A stretch of DNA of 64,000 nucleotides from Rhizobacter koreensis (GCF_013366375.1 NZ_JABWMJ010000012.1:1-64000), one strand, 5' to 3'; counted from the first letter of the stretch, positions 25,115 to 34,696 are shown. The notes: generated by a model not told the origin, from the sequence alone. Program-made: numbers and translations.

Positions 25115-25894
25115 TTGGGGATGGGTGGGGGAAGAAGCAGCCGAAGCGATGAGCCGGCTACCCGGCCCACCGCATTGAAGATCCCCCACCAGTCCCCCTC
25201 ACAACGGGACGGGGGCGCAGCTGGGGGAGCGCGGTGGGTCAGCCCGGCGCGAACGGCTGGTACAAGAACAGAGGCCCGCAGCAGAAGCGGACGCTGTGAC
25301 AGGTCCCCTGGCGCAGAGCGGCCGCGCGCAGGCGCCCGCCCATGATCCGGAGCGCCGGCGACTCCGCGGCCGACGTGACACCAAGCGAGAGCGACTGGCG
25401 CGGCGGACGAGCTGGGGCGAGCACTTCCAAGAAGGCGGCCCGGCTGCGGGCGTGGCGGGTGCCGGAGGTGACGATCTGGCCGGCGCGGGAGGAAGCAACG
25501 CGCAGCGCTGCGCGCGACGCGCCGGCCAGGTCGTCAAGCGGGCGTCGGTCGTGTACCCGCGACGGACATCAGGCCCGCGATCCTTTGGCACGGGAAGGGC
25601 CGCCTCAGTTCACGCCGACGTAGTCGGCCTGATTTGACGGTAGGTATATACCCTGGCCGGTACTTGCAGACCGTCGACCAAGTAAGGGCTGGTGACCCCC
25701 TAGCCCCTCTCGGCATGGAGCCCTCCAGATTGCTCGCGGGTGCCCCACGCATGGCAAAGAGGAAGGGGGTACAGCTGGGGGTATGTGGCTACCTCATCCT
25801 TTCCCGCCCGCACGCGGCACATAGGAGGAGTGCTGCACGATGTGACTGTCGCCCTCTCCGCCAGCGCTGGCGCGTCGCCGCCGCCGATCGCGTC

Positions 25895-25930
25895 TCGCGC
25901 GCCTCCCTTCCCTCGCGCGCCTCCCTTCCC
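25895..25930. repeat. 18-bp tandem repeat, two full copies
   Basis: TCGCGCGCCTCCCTTCCC occurs at 25895-25912 and again at 25913-25930, followed by a partial TCGC. It is in the gene-free interval before the NCS1 permease. No function is evident. Confidence 0.8.
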
Positions 25931-26197
25931 TCGCTGCACGTCCTCCCCTCGCGGCATTCCCGCGCACTCGCTGCGGCGTGACCGCGCGCGCTCACGCCGA
26001 TCGTCCCGCTCACGGCAGTGACGACAACGCGCGCGGCCGCACGAGCGCAGCTGCCGGGTCCCGATCTTGCGTGCCAACCGGCTGCGGCCGGACGACACTC
26101 TCGACGCTGTCGTTCAGCAACCTCGCACTGCCAGCGGGCCCTTGCCCGCGGCGTGCAGGGTGGCGCCGTCTCGCACGTCGATCAACGAGGAGGAAAC

Positions 26198-27658
26198 ATG
26201 GAAGTACGCAATCCGTCACCCGACCTCTACAACGAGGACCTCGCGCCCGTGAAGGAGCGCAACTGGGGCGCCTTCAGCATCTTCAACGTGTGGACCTCGG
26301 ACGTTCACAGTCTTTGGGGCTATTACCTCGCCGCGAGCCTGTTCCTGCTGTGCGGAAGCTTCACCAACTTCATCGTCGCGATCGGCCTCGGCTCGTTGGT
26401 GATCTTCTTCCTGATGAACCTCGTCGGCTACGCCGGCGTGAAGACCGGCGTTCCCTACCCGGTGCTCGCGCGCGCATCGTTCGGCGTGTGGGGCGCCAAC
26501 CTGCCGGCACTGGTGCGCGCGATCGTCGCGTGCTTCTGGTACGGCGCGCAGACAGCTGCCGCCTCGGGCGCGATCGTCGCGCTGTTGACCCGCACCGACA
26601 GCTTCATGGCGTTCCACACGTCGACGCGCTTTCTCGGTCACTCGGGACTCGAGGTGGCCTGCTTCGTCGTCGTCTGGGCATTGCAACTCCTGATCATCCA
26701 GAACGGCATGGAGACGGTCCGCAAGTTCCAGGACTGGGCAGGCCCGGCCGTCTGGGTGGCGATGCTGGTGCTGGCGGTCGGGCTCTGCATCAAGGCCGGC
26801 GGGTTCTCGTTCGATCACGCCATCCCGACCGAGGTGCTGGTCGCCAAGACCAAGGATGCAGGCGTGACCGGCGCGCCGGGCTCGCTCGGCGCCCTGCTCG
26901 CGGTCGCCGCGACCTGGGTCACCTACTTTGCGGCGCTGTATCTCAACTTCTGCGACTTCGCCCGCTACGCCCCGGACAAGGCGACCGTCCGCAAGGGCAA
27001 CCTGTGGGGCCTGCCGATCAACCTGCTGCTCTTCTCGCTGGTCGCCGGGGTGACCACGATCGCGGCCTACAAGGTCTACGGCGAGGTGCTGCTGCACCCC
27101 GAGCAGATCTCGGCCAAGTTCGACAGCTGGTTCCTCGCCTTGCTCGCCGCCCTCACGTTCGCGGTGGCGACGCTGGGCATCAACGTGGTCGCCAACTTCG
27201 TCTCGCCCGCGTTCGATTTCGCGAACGTCTTTCCGCGCCGCATCGACTTCAAGAAGGGCGGCTACATCGCCGCGGGCATCGCGCTCGTGCTCTACCCGTT
27301 CGCGCCGTGGGAAGGCAACGCCGCCGCGTTCGTCGGCGCGATCGGCGCCACGATGGGCCCGCTGCTCGGCGTGATCCTGGTCGACTACTACCTCATCGCC
27401 AAGGGCAACGTCGACGTCGAGGCGCTGTATCGCGAGGACGGCGAGTACCGCTATCAGGGCGGGTGGAACATCAAGGCGCTCGTCGCGACCGGCATCGGCG
27501 CGCTGTTCTCGAGCATCCTGCCCAACTTCACGTCGCTCCTGCCCGCATGGTGGGGCGTGTACGGCTGGTTCTTCGGGGTTGCGATCGCAGGCGGCGTGTA
27601 CCTCGTGATCTCCAGCATGCCCAGGCGCGCGCCGAGGTCGGTGCCTTCGAAGGCCTGA
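26198..27658 (+). CDS. NCS1-family nucleobase/allantoin/hydantoin permease
   Basis: A 486-residue, twelve-helix NCS1 transporter (Mhp1/PucI/CodB superfamily). Family motifs are LYNEDLAPVKERNWGAFSIF, FNVWTSDVHSLWGYY, GVPYPVLARASFGVWGANLP, IVACFWYGAQTAAAS, and YLNFCDFARYAPDKATVRKG. It imports purines, pyrimidines or related compounds with Na+ or H+; the substrate cannot be named from sequence. ATG at 26198 is preceded by GAGGAGGAAAC, a very strong ribosome binding site. No catabolic genes flank it, so the context gives no substrate clue. Confidence 0.93.
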   Translation: MEVRNPSPDLYNEDLAPVKERNWGAFSIFNVWTSDVHSLWGYYLAASLFLLCGSFTNFIVAIGLGSLVIFFLMNLVGYAGVKTGVPYPVLARASFGVWGANLPALVRAIVACFWYGAQTAAASGAIVALLTRTDSFMAFHTSTRFLGHSGLEVACFVVVWALQLLIIQNGMETVRKFQDWAGPAVWVAMLVLAVGLCIKAGGFSFDHAIPTEVLVAKTKDAGVTGAPGSLGALLAVAATWVTYFAALYLNFCDFARYAPDKATVRKGNLWGLPINLLLFSLVAGVTTIAAYKVYGEVLLHPEQISAKFDSWFLALLAALTFAVATLGINVVANFVSPAFDFANVFPRRIDFKKGGYIAAGIALVLYPFAPWEGNAAAFVGAIGATMGPLLGVILVDYYLIAKGNVDVEALYREDGEYRYQGGWNIKALVATGIGALFSSILPNFTSLLPAWWGVYGWFFGVAIAGGVYLVISSMPRRAPRSVPSKA

Positions 27659-27874
27659 CTGTTCGGTCGCGCCGCGTGCGTGGCGCAGCTTGCGGCCGCG
27701 GTTTCGCCAGGTCTCGCGTGGAGCCGCGACGTGATCGTCAGCACGGGTCAATGACGCTGGGCGATGACGTCCGACGCAGCGCTCGGGGGCCGCGCGCTGC
27801 GGTGCGCACGAAGCCTCGCGTGCGGAACCTAGAATCGCGATCCCTCAACGATCCCGACGGATTCACGGCACACC

Positions 27875-28363
27875 ATGGCAACTGCAAAGAAGGCGCCCAT
27901 CAAGACCGCGAGCAAGACCGCATCGCGCAAGCAGGCAACTGCCACCAAGGTCGCGACGAAGGCGGCTGGTCCGCGGGCGACAGCCAAGAAGGCGAGCGCG
28001 CCGGTCGCGTCGAAGACGGCTGCGCCGAAGGCAGCCAGCGGCGCGATGAAGCCGATCAAGGCGGCGTTCAACAAGACTGGTCTGACCAATCACCTGGCGG
28101 AGACCACGGGCGTCGAGCCGCGTGCCGTGAAGGCGGTGATGGCGGCGCTCGAGAACGCGATGATCGCGTCGATCGGCAAGAAGGGCGCGCGCAGCTTCGT
28201 GCTGCCGGGCCTGCTGAAGGTGACCGCCGTCGCCACCCCGGCCCAGAAGGCGCGCAGGGGCATCAACCCCTTCACCAAGGAAGAGACCACCTTCAAGGCC
28301 AAACCCGCGTCGGTAAAGCTGAAGGTGCGCGCGATGAAGAAGCTGAAGGACGCCGCGCTCTGA
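27875..28363 (+). CDS. HU-family DNA-binding protein with H1-like Ala/Lys tail
   Basis: A 162-residue nucleoid protein. Residues 1 to about 55 are a low-complexity Ala/Lys/Thr arm like histone H1 tails. From residue 56 on, the protein reads SGAMKPIKAAFNKTGLTNHL, ETTGVEPRAVKAVMAALENA and FVLPGLLKVTAVATPAQKAR with a GINPFTKEE motif, a diverged HU/IHF fold. Such tailed HU proteins occur in betaproteobacteria and compact DNA. Start follows GGCACACC-ATG; the gene stands alone between the NCS1 permease and a bidirectional terminator. Confidence 0.88.
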   Translation: MATAKKAPIKTASKTASRKQATATKVATKAAGPRATAKKASAPVASKTAAPKAASGAMKPIKAAFNKTGLTNHLAETTGVEPRAVKAVMAALENAMIASIGKKGARSFVLPGLLKVTAVATPAQKARRGINPFTKEETTFKAKPASVKLKVRAMKKLKDAAL

Positions 28364-28445
28364 CGCGAGCGGCTCGCCCGGCACCCTGCCCCGGGCTCCT
28401 CCTTTCGCCGTGATGGGCCTGGCAGGCGCATCTCGGCGGCAAGAA

Positions 28446-28471
28446 AAAAGGCGCCTCGTGGGGCGCCTTTT
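28446..28471. terminator. Bidirectional intrinsic terminator
   Basis: AAAAGGCGCC (28446-28455), loop TCGTGG, GGCGCCTTTT (28462-28471). A-rich and T-rich flanks on either side make it work in both directions, ending the rightward HU gene and the leftward Liv-binding-protein gene. Confidence 0.85.
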
Positions 28472-28505
28472 CGCAGGGAGCGCCCGAAGGCGCTCGACGG
28501 GTCGA

Positions 28506-29648
28506 TCAGCGGACGACCTTGATCTCGGTGCGCTGCGGGCCCTTGTACGTGAACAGCGTGAGCGCGCCGTTCTTGATGTCGCCCTTCTCGTCGAACGAGA
28601 TGGTGCCGGTCACGCCCTTGTAGCCGTCGGTCTTGGCCATCACCGGCAGATAGGCCTTCGGGTCGGCCGAGCCGGCCTTGACCATCGCGGCGACCATGAC
28701 GTTGACGGCGTCGTAGACGTACGGCGCGTAGAGCTGCACGTCGATCCCGAACTTCTTCTTGTAGGCGGCGCGGAAAGCGTCCATGCCGGCCTTCTGGGTG
28801 CCTTCGACGCCACCCGCCTCGGCGCAGATGACCTGGTTGTCGGCCATTGCGCCGCCGGCGAGCTCGGGGAGCTTGCTGGTGCAGATGCCGTCGCCGCCGA
28901 GCATCTTGGCGTTGATGCCCAGCTGCTTCATCTGGCGCAGCATGGGGCCCGCGACCGCGTCCATGCCGCCGTAGAACACGACGTCGGGCTTGGTCGCCTT
29001 GACGGCGGTGAGGATGGCGGTGAAGTCGGTCGCCTTGTCGTTGGTGAACTGCGAGCTCGCGATGCTGCCGCCCGACGCCTTGACCGCCTTGGCGAACTCT
29101 TCGGCGACGCCCTGTCCGTAAGCGGTGCGGTCGTCGATCACCGCGATCGACTTGCCCTTGAGCTCGCGCACGGCGTAACGACCGAGCGTACCGCCCAGGT
29201 GCACGTCGTCGGCGACCACGCGGAACGCGGTCTTGAAGCCCTGGCGGGTGTACTGCGGATTGGTCGCCGACGGCGAGATCTGCGGGATGCCGGCCGCGCT
29301 GTAGATCTTCGACGCCGGAATGGTGGTGCCCGAGTTCAGGTGGCCGATGACGCCGTTGACCCGCGAGTCGACCAGCTTGTTGGCGACCGCCGAACCCTGC
29401 TTCGGGTCGGCCGCATCGTCTTCGGCGAGCAGCTCGAACTTCGCCTTCTTGCCGCCGATCGTCACGCCCTTGGCGTTGAGCTCGTCGATGGCCATGCGGG
29501 CGCCGTTCTCGTTGTCCTTGCCGAGGTGCGCGATGCCGCCGCTGGTGGGGCCGACGTGGCCGATGCGAACCACCAGGTCCTGCGCCGACGCGGCGCCGGC
29601 CAGCATCAGCGCAGCCGCGGCGCACAGAACGTTGAACTTCATCTGCAT
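28506..29648 (-). CDS. Branched-chain amino acid-type ABC transporter substrate-binding protein
   Basis: A 380-residue type I periplasmic binding protein of the LivJ/LivK family. The signal peptide is MQMKFNVLCAAAALMLAGAA followed by SAQ. The mature part begins VVRIGHVGPTSGGIAHLGKD and includes VNGVIGHLNSGTTIPASKIY, ISPSATNPQYTRQGFKTAFR and VVFYGGMDAVAGPMLRQMKQ. It delivers Leu/Ile/Val or another small ligand to a Liv-type ABC permease, which is not in this window. ATG at 29648 is chosen because GGAGGT lies 5 bp before it; a second ATG two codons later is possible. It ends at the shared terminator. Confidence 0.93.
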   Translation of the reverse strand: MQMKFNVLCAAAALMLAGAASAQDLVVRIGHVGPTSGGIAHLGKDNENGARMAIDELNAKGVTIGGKKAKFELLAEDDAADPKQGSAVANKLVDSRVNGVIGHLNSGTTIPASKIYSAAGIPQISPSATNPQYTRQGFKTAFRVVADDVHLGGTLGRYAVRELKGKSIAVIDDRTAYGQGVAEEFAKAVKASGGSIASSQFTNDKATDFTAILTAVKATKPDVVFYGGMDAVAGPMLRQMKQLGINAKMLGGDGICTSKLPELAGGAMADNQVICAEAGGVEGTQKAGMDAFRAAYKKKFGIDVQLYAPYVYDAVNVMVAAMVKAGSADPKAYLPVMAKTDGYKGVTGTISFDEKGDIKNGALTLFTYKGPQRTEIKVVR

Positions 29649-29787
29649 TCGATACCTCCGATTGGAATGGATTCCGGGCGCGCCGTCTGCCACGACCGAA
29701 GCGGAAAACGATAACCGAAAAGGTCCCGTTGACAGCTGCAGATCGACCCTGATCGACGGCGCCGCGCCGCGCCGGGCAAACGGCTCG

Positions 29788-30525
29788 TCAGTAGCGCCCG
29801 CGCTGGCTGGCGACCGCCCGCTCGACGACCTCTCGCAAGGTCTGCGCCAGCTGCTGGCGCGCGTCGCGCACCAGGGCGTCGCCGGCACGCGCGACGATCG
29901 GCGCGAGCACCTCGCGCAGGCGCACCTCGAGCATCAGCTCCACCTGCGCCTCCACCTCGGCCAGCACGCGCACGACGAGCGGATCGTCCGGTGCGGCAAG
30001 CGCCCCGAAGGCGCTGTCGGTGCCGCGCCGACCCCAGCCGGCGCTCTCGGGCGCGCCGGCGCGGCGGTCGGCGTGCCGGCGCTCGAGGCGGCGACGCTCG
30101 ACGAAACCGGCTTCGGCGTCGGCGGCGGATCGCTCGGACGCGAGCCCTGACGGCCCCGGCGCCGACTCGGCAGCGCCTGTGGCGCTTCGAGGGCTCGACG
30201 CCGGAAGGTCCGCGGCCGATCCTGGCTCCGTCCGCGCCGACGCGTCCGTCCGCGATGCGGCCGCGGCCTCCGGCGCCCCGCCTGCCGCCTCCGGCTGCCC
30301 GACACGCAGCGGAAGGTCGGCGGCGTTCGCCAGCGGTGTGGTCAGCGTCGGCACGTCGCCCGGCGGCACCGCGGCCTGCGGGGACGACGCGCCTTCGAGC
30401 CCTGCCTCGGGCCGGGGCACCGGCTCGGCCGACGTCGTCGCCTCCGCCGGGGGGCCCGCCGGCCACTCGACCACGTCGGTCAGCGTCGGCACGCCCCGCG
30501 GCACCGGCGGACGCCGCGGGCTCAT
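29788..30525 (-). CDS. Ala/Pro-rich conserved hypothetical protein (DUF2486-like)
   Basis: A 245-residue protein with the opening PPVPRGVPTLTDVV, a long disordered Ala/Pro/Glu-rich middle, and a helical C-terminal third (LVVRVLAEVEAQVELMLEVR, then QQLAQTLREVVERAVASQR). In Burkholderiales a DUF2486 protein with this plan lies next to holC. It starts inside the holC stop (ATGA overlap), so it is translated with HolC and PepA. Function unknown. Confidence 0.75.
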   Translation of the reverse strand: MSPRRPPVPRGVPTLTDVVEWPAGPPAEATTSAEPVPRPEAGLEGASSPQAAVPPGDVPTLTTPLANAADLPLRVGQPEAAGGAPEAAAASRTDASARTEPGSAADLPASSPRSATGAAESAPGPSGLASERSAADAEAGFVERRRLERRHADRRAGAPESAGWGRRGTDSAFGALAAPDDPLVVRVLAEVEAQVELMLEVRLREVLAPIVARAGDALVRDARQQLAQTLREVVERAVASQRGRY

Positions 30526-30953
30526 GCAGCCACCTCCCGTCGGGCGATCAGGTAGCCGCGGCTCGCGTAGTGCTTCCAGCGCTCGCGCGCGGCCGCGCGG
30601 TCGTCCGCTTCCTGCGACACGACCTCCACCACACGCGCAAAGCTCTCGAAACCGGGCGGCGTGCGGTCGTGCAGATTGAGCAGCGTCTCGTGGCGCGTCG
30701 CCAGCCGGGCGTCCTCGAGCAGCCACACGGTCGATGCCTGCAGCGGCTCGGGAACCGCGTCGGCACGATCGGCACGCTGGTGCGGCACGAAGGCCTCCGG
30801 GTCGAAGGTCCAGAGCTGGCGGTCGAAGCGATCGAGCAGCGGCGCCGGCGCGCACACCACCACCGGGCCGCCTTTCTTCAGCAGCTCGTCGAGCAGCCGG
30901 CAGGCGTATGACGTGCGATCGGCGGCATTGAAGTGGAACGTGATCTCGGTCAT
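30522..30953 (-). CDS. holC: DNA polymerase III subunit chi
   Basis: A 143-residue HolC. It begins TEITFHFNAADRTSYACRLL and includes GGPVVVCAPAPLLDRFDRQL, LWTFDPEAFVPH, and FARVVEVVSQEADDRAAARE, all characteristic. Chi links the clamp-loader (through psi) to SSB at the replication fork. It lies 26 bp after the pepA stop, in the common pepA-holC order of Beta- and Gammaproteobacteria. Confidence 0.93.
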   Translation of the reverse strand: MTEITFHFNAADRTSYACRLLDELLKKGGPVVVCAPAPLLDRFDRQLWTFDPEAFVPHQRADRADAVPEPLQASTVWLLEDARLATRHETLLNLHDRTPPGFESFARVVEVVSQEADDRAAARERWKHYASRGYLIARREVAA

Positions 30954-30979
30954 CGCGTCGCGGCCCTGCCGCGCAGGTC

Positions 30980-32440
30980 TCAGGACGCGTGCGACAGCAC
31001 GAAGTGCGTGAGAAGCCCGACCGGGCGGCCGGTCGAGCCCTTGCCGGCACCGCCCTTCCACGCCGTGCCGGCGATGTCGAGGTGCGCCCAGCGGAAGTTG
31101 CCGGCGAAGCGGCGCAGGAACATCGCCGCCGTCACCGCGCCGGCCGGCCGACCGCCGACGTTGGCGACGTCCGCGAAGTTGCTCTTGAGCGCATCGTCGT
31201 ACTCGTCGTCGAGCGGCATGCGCCAGCACGGGTCGAGCGCCGCGCGGCTCGCGTCGACGAGGCGCGCGGCAAGCTCCTCGTCGGGCGTGAAGAGCCCCGA
31301 ATGATGCGAGCCGAGCGCGACCACGCAGGCGCCGGTCAGCGTCGCGACGTCGACCACCGCCGCGGGCTTGAAGCGCTCGGCGTAGGTCAGCGCGTCGCAC
31401 AGGATGAGGCGCCCCTCGGCGTCGGTGTTCAGCACCTCGATGGTCTGACCGGAAAGGCTCGTCACGACATCGCTCGGCTTCATCGCGCGCGCGTCGGGCA
31501 TGTTCTCGCAAGTCGGCACCAGGCAGACGAGGTTGAGGCGCGGCTTGAGCTCGGCGATCGCGCGCAACGCGCCGAGCACGCTCGCGGCGCCGCTCATGTC
31601 GAACTTCATCTCGTCCATTTCGCCCGAGGGCTTGATCGAGATGCCGCCGCTGTCGAAGGTGATGCCCTTGCCGACCAGCACGATCGGCGCCTCGCCCTTC
31701 GGCGCACCGTCGTAGCGCGCGACGATGAAGCGCGGCGGCTCGGCCGAGCCGCGCGCCACCGCCAGGAACGAGCCCATGCCGATCTTCTCGATCGCTTTCT
31801 GATCGAGCACCTCGACCTTGAGCTCGAACTCGGTGCCGATGCGCGTCGCCTCGTTCGCCAGCACCGTGGGCGTGCAGTGGTTCGCGGGACGGTTGCCGAG
31901 CTCGCGGGCGAGCGCGACGCCGGCCGCGATCGCACGACCGCGGCGCAGTCCCTGCTGCACGGCTTTCGCGTCGCCCCTGGTGCAGAGCAGCGTGATGCTC
32001 TTGAGCGGACGCGCCGGCGGAGCGCTCGGCTTGGTCTCGCGGTACACGTAGGTGGCGTCGCCGGCCGCCGCGATCAGCGCCTCCGCGTGCGCCTCGCCGA
32101 GCTCGCCTTCGCCGGCCCAGCCGATGCCCACGTGCACGGCGCCGCTCGACGCGAGCTCGGAAAGACCTTTCGCGACGGCGGCCTTGAACGCCTTGGCGGA
32201 CGTGTCGCCGGCGACCGCGAACACCACACGCGGCGACTTCACGCCCGCGGGGCGGTGCATGTAGATGGACTTGCCCTTCTTGAGCTGCAGGTCGCCCTGC
32301 TCGATCGCGTCGTTCAGGAGCGTCGACAAGGCGGGCGGCAGCGCGGGATCGACTCCATCGCCGCGGACGATCAGCACCAGCGTATCGAGCGTCAGACCCG
32401 CAAGGGCTGCCGGCTGCGTGATCTGGTGACGGAAGTCCAT
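30980..32440 (-). CDS. pepA: Leucyl aminopeptidase (cytosol aminopeptidase)
   Basis: A 486-residue M17 peptidase. The N-terminal macro-like domain is followed by the catalytic domain with LVGKGITFDSGGISIKPSGE (metal-binding Lys and Asp), MKFDMSGAASVLGALRA, and the family signature NTDAEGRLILCDALTYAE. It removes N-terminal residues from peptides with two metal ions per site and forms hexamers. ATG at 32440 fits the family; a longer frame would cross the divergent lptF promoter. It lies 28 bp from divergent lptF, a classic arrangement. Confidence 0.95.
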   Translation of the reverse strand: MDFRHQITQPAALAGLTLDTLVLIVRGDGVDPALPPALSTLLNDAIEQGDLQLKKGKSIYMHRPAGVKSPRVVFAVAGDTSAKAFKAAVAKGLSELASSGAVHVGIGWAGEGELGEAHAEALIAAAGDATYVYRETKPSAPPARPLKSITLLCTRGDAKAVQQGLRRGRAIAAGVALARELGNRPANHCTPTVLANEATRIGTEFELKVEVLDQKAIEKIGMGSFLAVARGSAEPPRFIVARYDGAPKGEAPIVLVGKGITFDSGGISIKPSGEMDEMKFDMSGAASVLGALRAIAELKPRLNLVCLVPTCENMPDARAMKPSDVVTSLSGQTIEVLNTDAEGRLILCDALTYAERFKPAAVVDVATLTGACVVALGSHHSGLFTPDEELAARLVDASRAALDPCWRMPLDDEYDDALKSNFADVANVGGRPAGAVTAAMFLRRFAGNFRWAHLDIAGTAWKGGAGKGSTGRPVGLLTHFVLSHAS

Positions 32441-32468
32441 AATCGCCCGCGCAGTCAAAGAGCGGGCG

Positions 32469-33593
32469 ATGTTATTCGATTCCTCCCTGCGCCGAGAGCT
32501 GGCCCAGACCTTCGGCGCGACCCTCGTCGTGATCCTCACCATCGTGCTGACGATCATGTTCATCCGCACGCTCGGGCAGGCTGCCGTCGGCAAGGTCGCG
32601 GCGCAGGACGTGGTGCTGCTGCTCGGCTACGTCGCGCTCGGCCACCTGCCCACAATGCTCGCGCTCTCGCTCTTCATCGCGGTGGTCGGCACGCTCGGCC
32701 GCATGTACCGCAGCAGCGAGATGACGATCTGGTTCGCGAGCGGCGTCTCGCTCGCGCGCTTCGTGCGCCCGGTGCTCGCGATGAGCGCGCCGGTGCTGGT
32801 GGTGATCGCGCTGCTCGCGCTCTTCGTCTGGCCCTGGCAGAACGAGCGCAGCGCGCTGCTGAAGGAACGCTTCGAGCAGCGACCCGACATCTCGCGCGTC
32901 GCGCCGGGTCAGTTCCAGACGTCGGGCGACGGCTCGCGCGTGTTCTTCTACGAGGGTCCGGCCGAGTCGGTCAACGCCGGCCGCAACGTGTTCGTGCTCG
33001 CGCACGGCGACGACGTGGAGTCCGTCACCACCGCCAACACCGGCCGCATCGAGGTCGAGCGTGATGGCCGCTACATCGTGCTGACGCGCGGCCAGCGCAA
33101 CGAGCAGAACACGCGCACCGGCGACGCCACGCTGGCGCGCTTCGAGGACTACCGGGCGCTCACCGGCGAGCGCATCCCGGCAAGCGCGACCGAGCTGCCG
33201 GTGCGCGCGCGCGCGTCGCTCGACCTGGTGCGCGAGCCGACGCCGCGCAACCTCGGCGAGCTCGCCTGGCGCCTGGGTCTGCTGTTCGGCGCGTTCAACC
33301 TGGTGCTGCTGGGCATCGGCATGTCCGCCGCCAACCCGCGTCACGCGAGCAACTGGAACCTGCTGTTCGCGCTGCTCACGTTCTTCGTCTACTACAACCT
33401 CATCAACCTGACGACGGCCTGGATCGCGTCGGGCAAGGCCTCGCTCGGCGTCACGCTCGCCGCCGCGCACGGCAGTGCGTTCGTGATCGCGCTCCTCGTG
33501 CTGGGCTGGCGCGAGCACCGCAACAGCCGGCGCCCGCTGCTGCCGCGCATGCACGCGCGCGCGCGCGCCGGCGCGGCGGCAGGCGCTGCGTGA
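32469..33593 (+). CDS. lptF: LPS export ABC transporter permease LptF
   Basis: A 374-residue inner-membrane permease. Three N-terminal helices (ATLVVILTIVLTIMFIRTLG; HLPTMLALSLFIAVVGTLGR with YRSSEMTIWFASG) are followed by a periplasmic jellyroll (SRVAPGQFQTSGDGSRVFFY) and three C-terminal helices. With LptG and LptB it pulls lipopolysaccharide out of the inner membrane. Its end overlaps the lptG GTG start by four bases. Confidence 0.95.
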   Translation: MLFDSSLRRELAQTFGATLVVILTIVLTIMFIRTLGQAAVGKVAAQDVVLLLGYVALGHLPTMLALSLFIAVVGTLGRMYRSSEMTIWFASGVSLARFVRPVLAMSAPVLVVIALLALFVWPWQNERSALLKERFEQRPDISRVAPGQFQTSGDGSRVFFYEGPAESVNAGRNVFVLAHGDDVESVTTANTGRIEVERDGRYIVLTRGQRNEQNTRTGDATLARFEDYRALTGERIPASATELPVRARASLDLVREPTPRNLGELAWRLGLLFGAFNLVLLGIGMSAANPRHASNWNLLFALLTFFVYYNLINLTTAWIASGKASLGVTLAAAHGSAFVIALLVLGWREHRNSRRPLLPRMHARARAGAAAGAA

Positions 33594-34696
33594 AGACGGT
33601 CCGGCGTCTTTTCAACGGCGACATCGTTTCGGCGGTGGCCTTCGTCGCCGCCGCGTTCGCGTCGCTGTTCTTCTTCATCGACTTCGTCGACGAGCTGCGC
33701 TCGACCGACGCGCGCGGCTTCACGGTCGGCGGCGCGGCGCTCTACTCGCTGCTGCAGCTGCCCGCGCACCTCTACGAGCTGGCGCCGATCGCGGTGCTGA
33801 TCGGCACCATCTACGCGCTTGCGCGGCTCGCGCAGACATCGCAGTACACGATCCTGCGCACCAGCGGTCTGGGCCCCGGGCGCGCGCTCTGGCTGCTCGC
33901 CAGCCTCGGTATGGCCTTCGGCGTGCTCACCTTCGTAATCGGCGACTACGTCGCGCCGCCGAGCGAGCGGCTCGCCAGCGACTTCCGCGCCAGTCGCACC
34001 GGCAGGATGGGGCTCGGCGGCAGCGGGGCCTGGCTGAAGGAGCACGCCGACACCGCCGAGGGCGCACGCAGTTATTCGATCAACGTCCGGCAGGCCGAGG
34101 GTGGCTCGCGCCTGCGCGACGTCCGCGTGTTCGAGTTCGACGCCGACGGCCGCCTGCTGCGGCGCTACGCGGCAGCGCGCGCGAGCGTGGGTCGCGACGG
34201 CGTCTGGGTGCTCGAGGACGTCGCCGTCACGCGCTGGGAAGACGCCGCCGAGCGCGGTCGCGTTCACGCCGAGAAGGTCGCCGAGCTGCGCTGGGCGAGC
34301 ACGCTGCGGCCGGACGTCGTCGCCGCCGCGGTGCTGCCGGTGAGCACGATGTCGACGCTCGACCTCTACCACTACATCGGCCACCTGTCGGCCAACGAGC
34401 AGGCCGCGCAGGCGCACCAGATCCAGTTCTGGCGGCGCGCGCTCTACCCGTTCGCGTGCCTGGTGATGATGGGCCTCGCCTTGCCGTTCGCCTACCTGCG
34501 CGTGCGTGCCGGCGGCGTCAGTCTCAAGGTGTTCGGCGGCATCATGCTCGGCATCAGCTTCATCCTCGTCAATAACGTGTTCCGTCACCTCGGCATGCTC
34601 GGCAACTGGGAACCGTGGGTCGTCGGCGTGACGCCGGGCCTTGCGTACCTGACGCTCTCGATGCTCGCGTTCTGGTTCCTGGTGCGCTATCGATGA
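33590..34696 (+). CDS. lptG: LPS export ABC transporter permease LptG
   Basis: A 368-residue partner of LptF with the same six-helix plus jellyroll plan. Visible are FIDFVDELRSTDARGF, ALYSLLQLPAHLYELAPIAV, YTILRTSGLGPGRALWLL, FGGIMLGISFILVNNVFRHL and the C-terminal helix. It starts with GTG at 33590 inside the lptF stop (GTGA) and overlaps the next gene by four bases, so the three genes are translated as a unit. Confidence 0.95.
   Translation: MKTVRRLFNGDIVSAVAFVAAAFASLFFFIDFVDELRSTDARGFTVGGAALYSLLQLPAHLYELAPIAVLIGTIYALARLAQTSQYTILRTSGLGPGRALWLLASLGMAFGVLTFVIGDYVAPPSERLASDFRASRTGRMGLGGSGAWLKEHADTAEGARSYSINVRQAEGGSRLRDVRVFEFDADGRLLRRYAAARASVGRDGVWVLEDVAVTRWEDAAERGRVHAEKVAELRWASTLRPDVVAAAVLPVSTMSTLDLYHYIGHLSANEQAAQAHQIQFWRRALYPFACLVMMGLALPFAYLRVRAGGVSLKVFGGIMLGISFILVNNVFRHLGMLGNWEPWVVGVTPGLAYLTLSMLAFWFLVRYR

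Larger units (their letters stand above)
24975..26197. other. 1.2-kb stretch without a supportable gene (possible element edge)
   Basis: Several short open frames occur on both strands but none has a convincing family, ribosome binding site or codon pattern. The stretch holds GC-rich stem-loops near 25061-25076 and 25093-25114, an 18-bp tandem repeat at 25895-25930, and promoters must lie at each end for ssb and the NCS1 permease. The right boundary of the mobilisation module probably lies here, but no direct repeats or attachment site could be paired by eye. Confidence 0.5.

Noticed and set aside
25239..25637. Small open frames on both strands before the NCS1 permease
   Set aside because: No ribosome binding site, family or conserved motif could be seen; overlapping frames on both strands are equally open.
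30989..33064. Plus-strand open frame of about 690 codons
   Set aside because: Antisense to pepA and running into lptF out of frame. His/Arg/Asp-rich composition is typical of a shadow frame.
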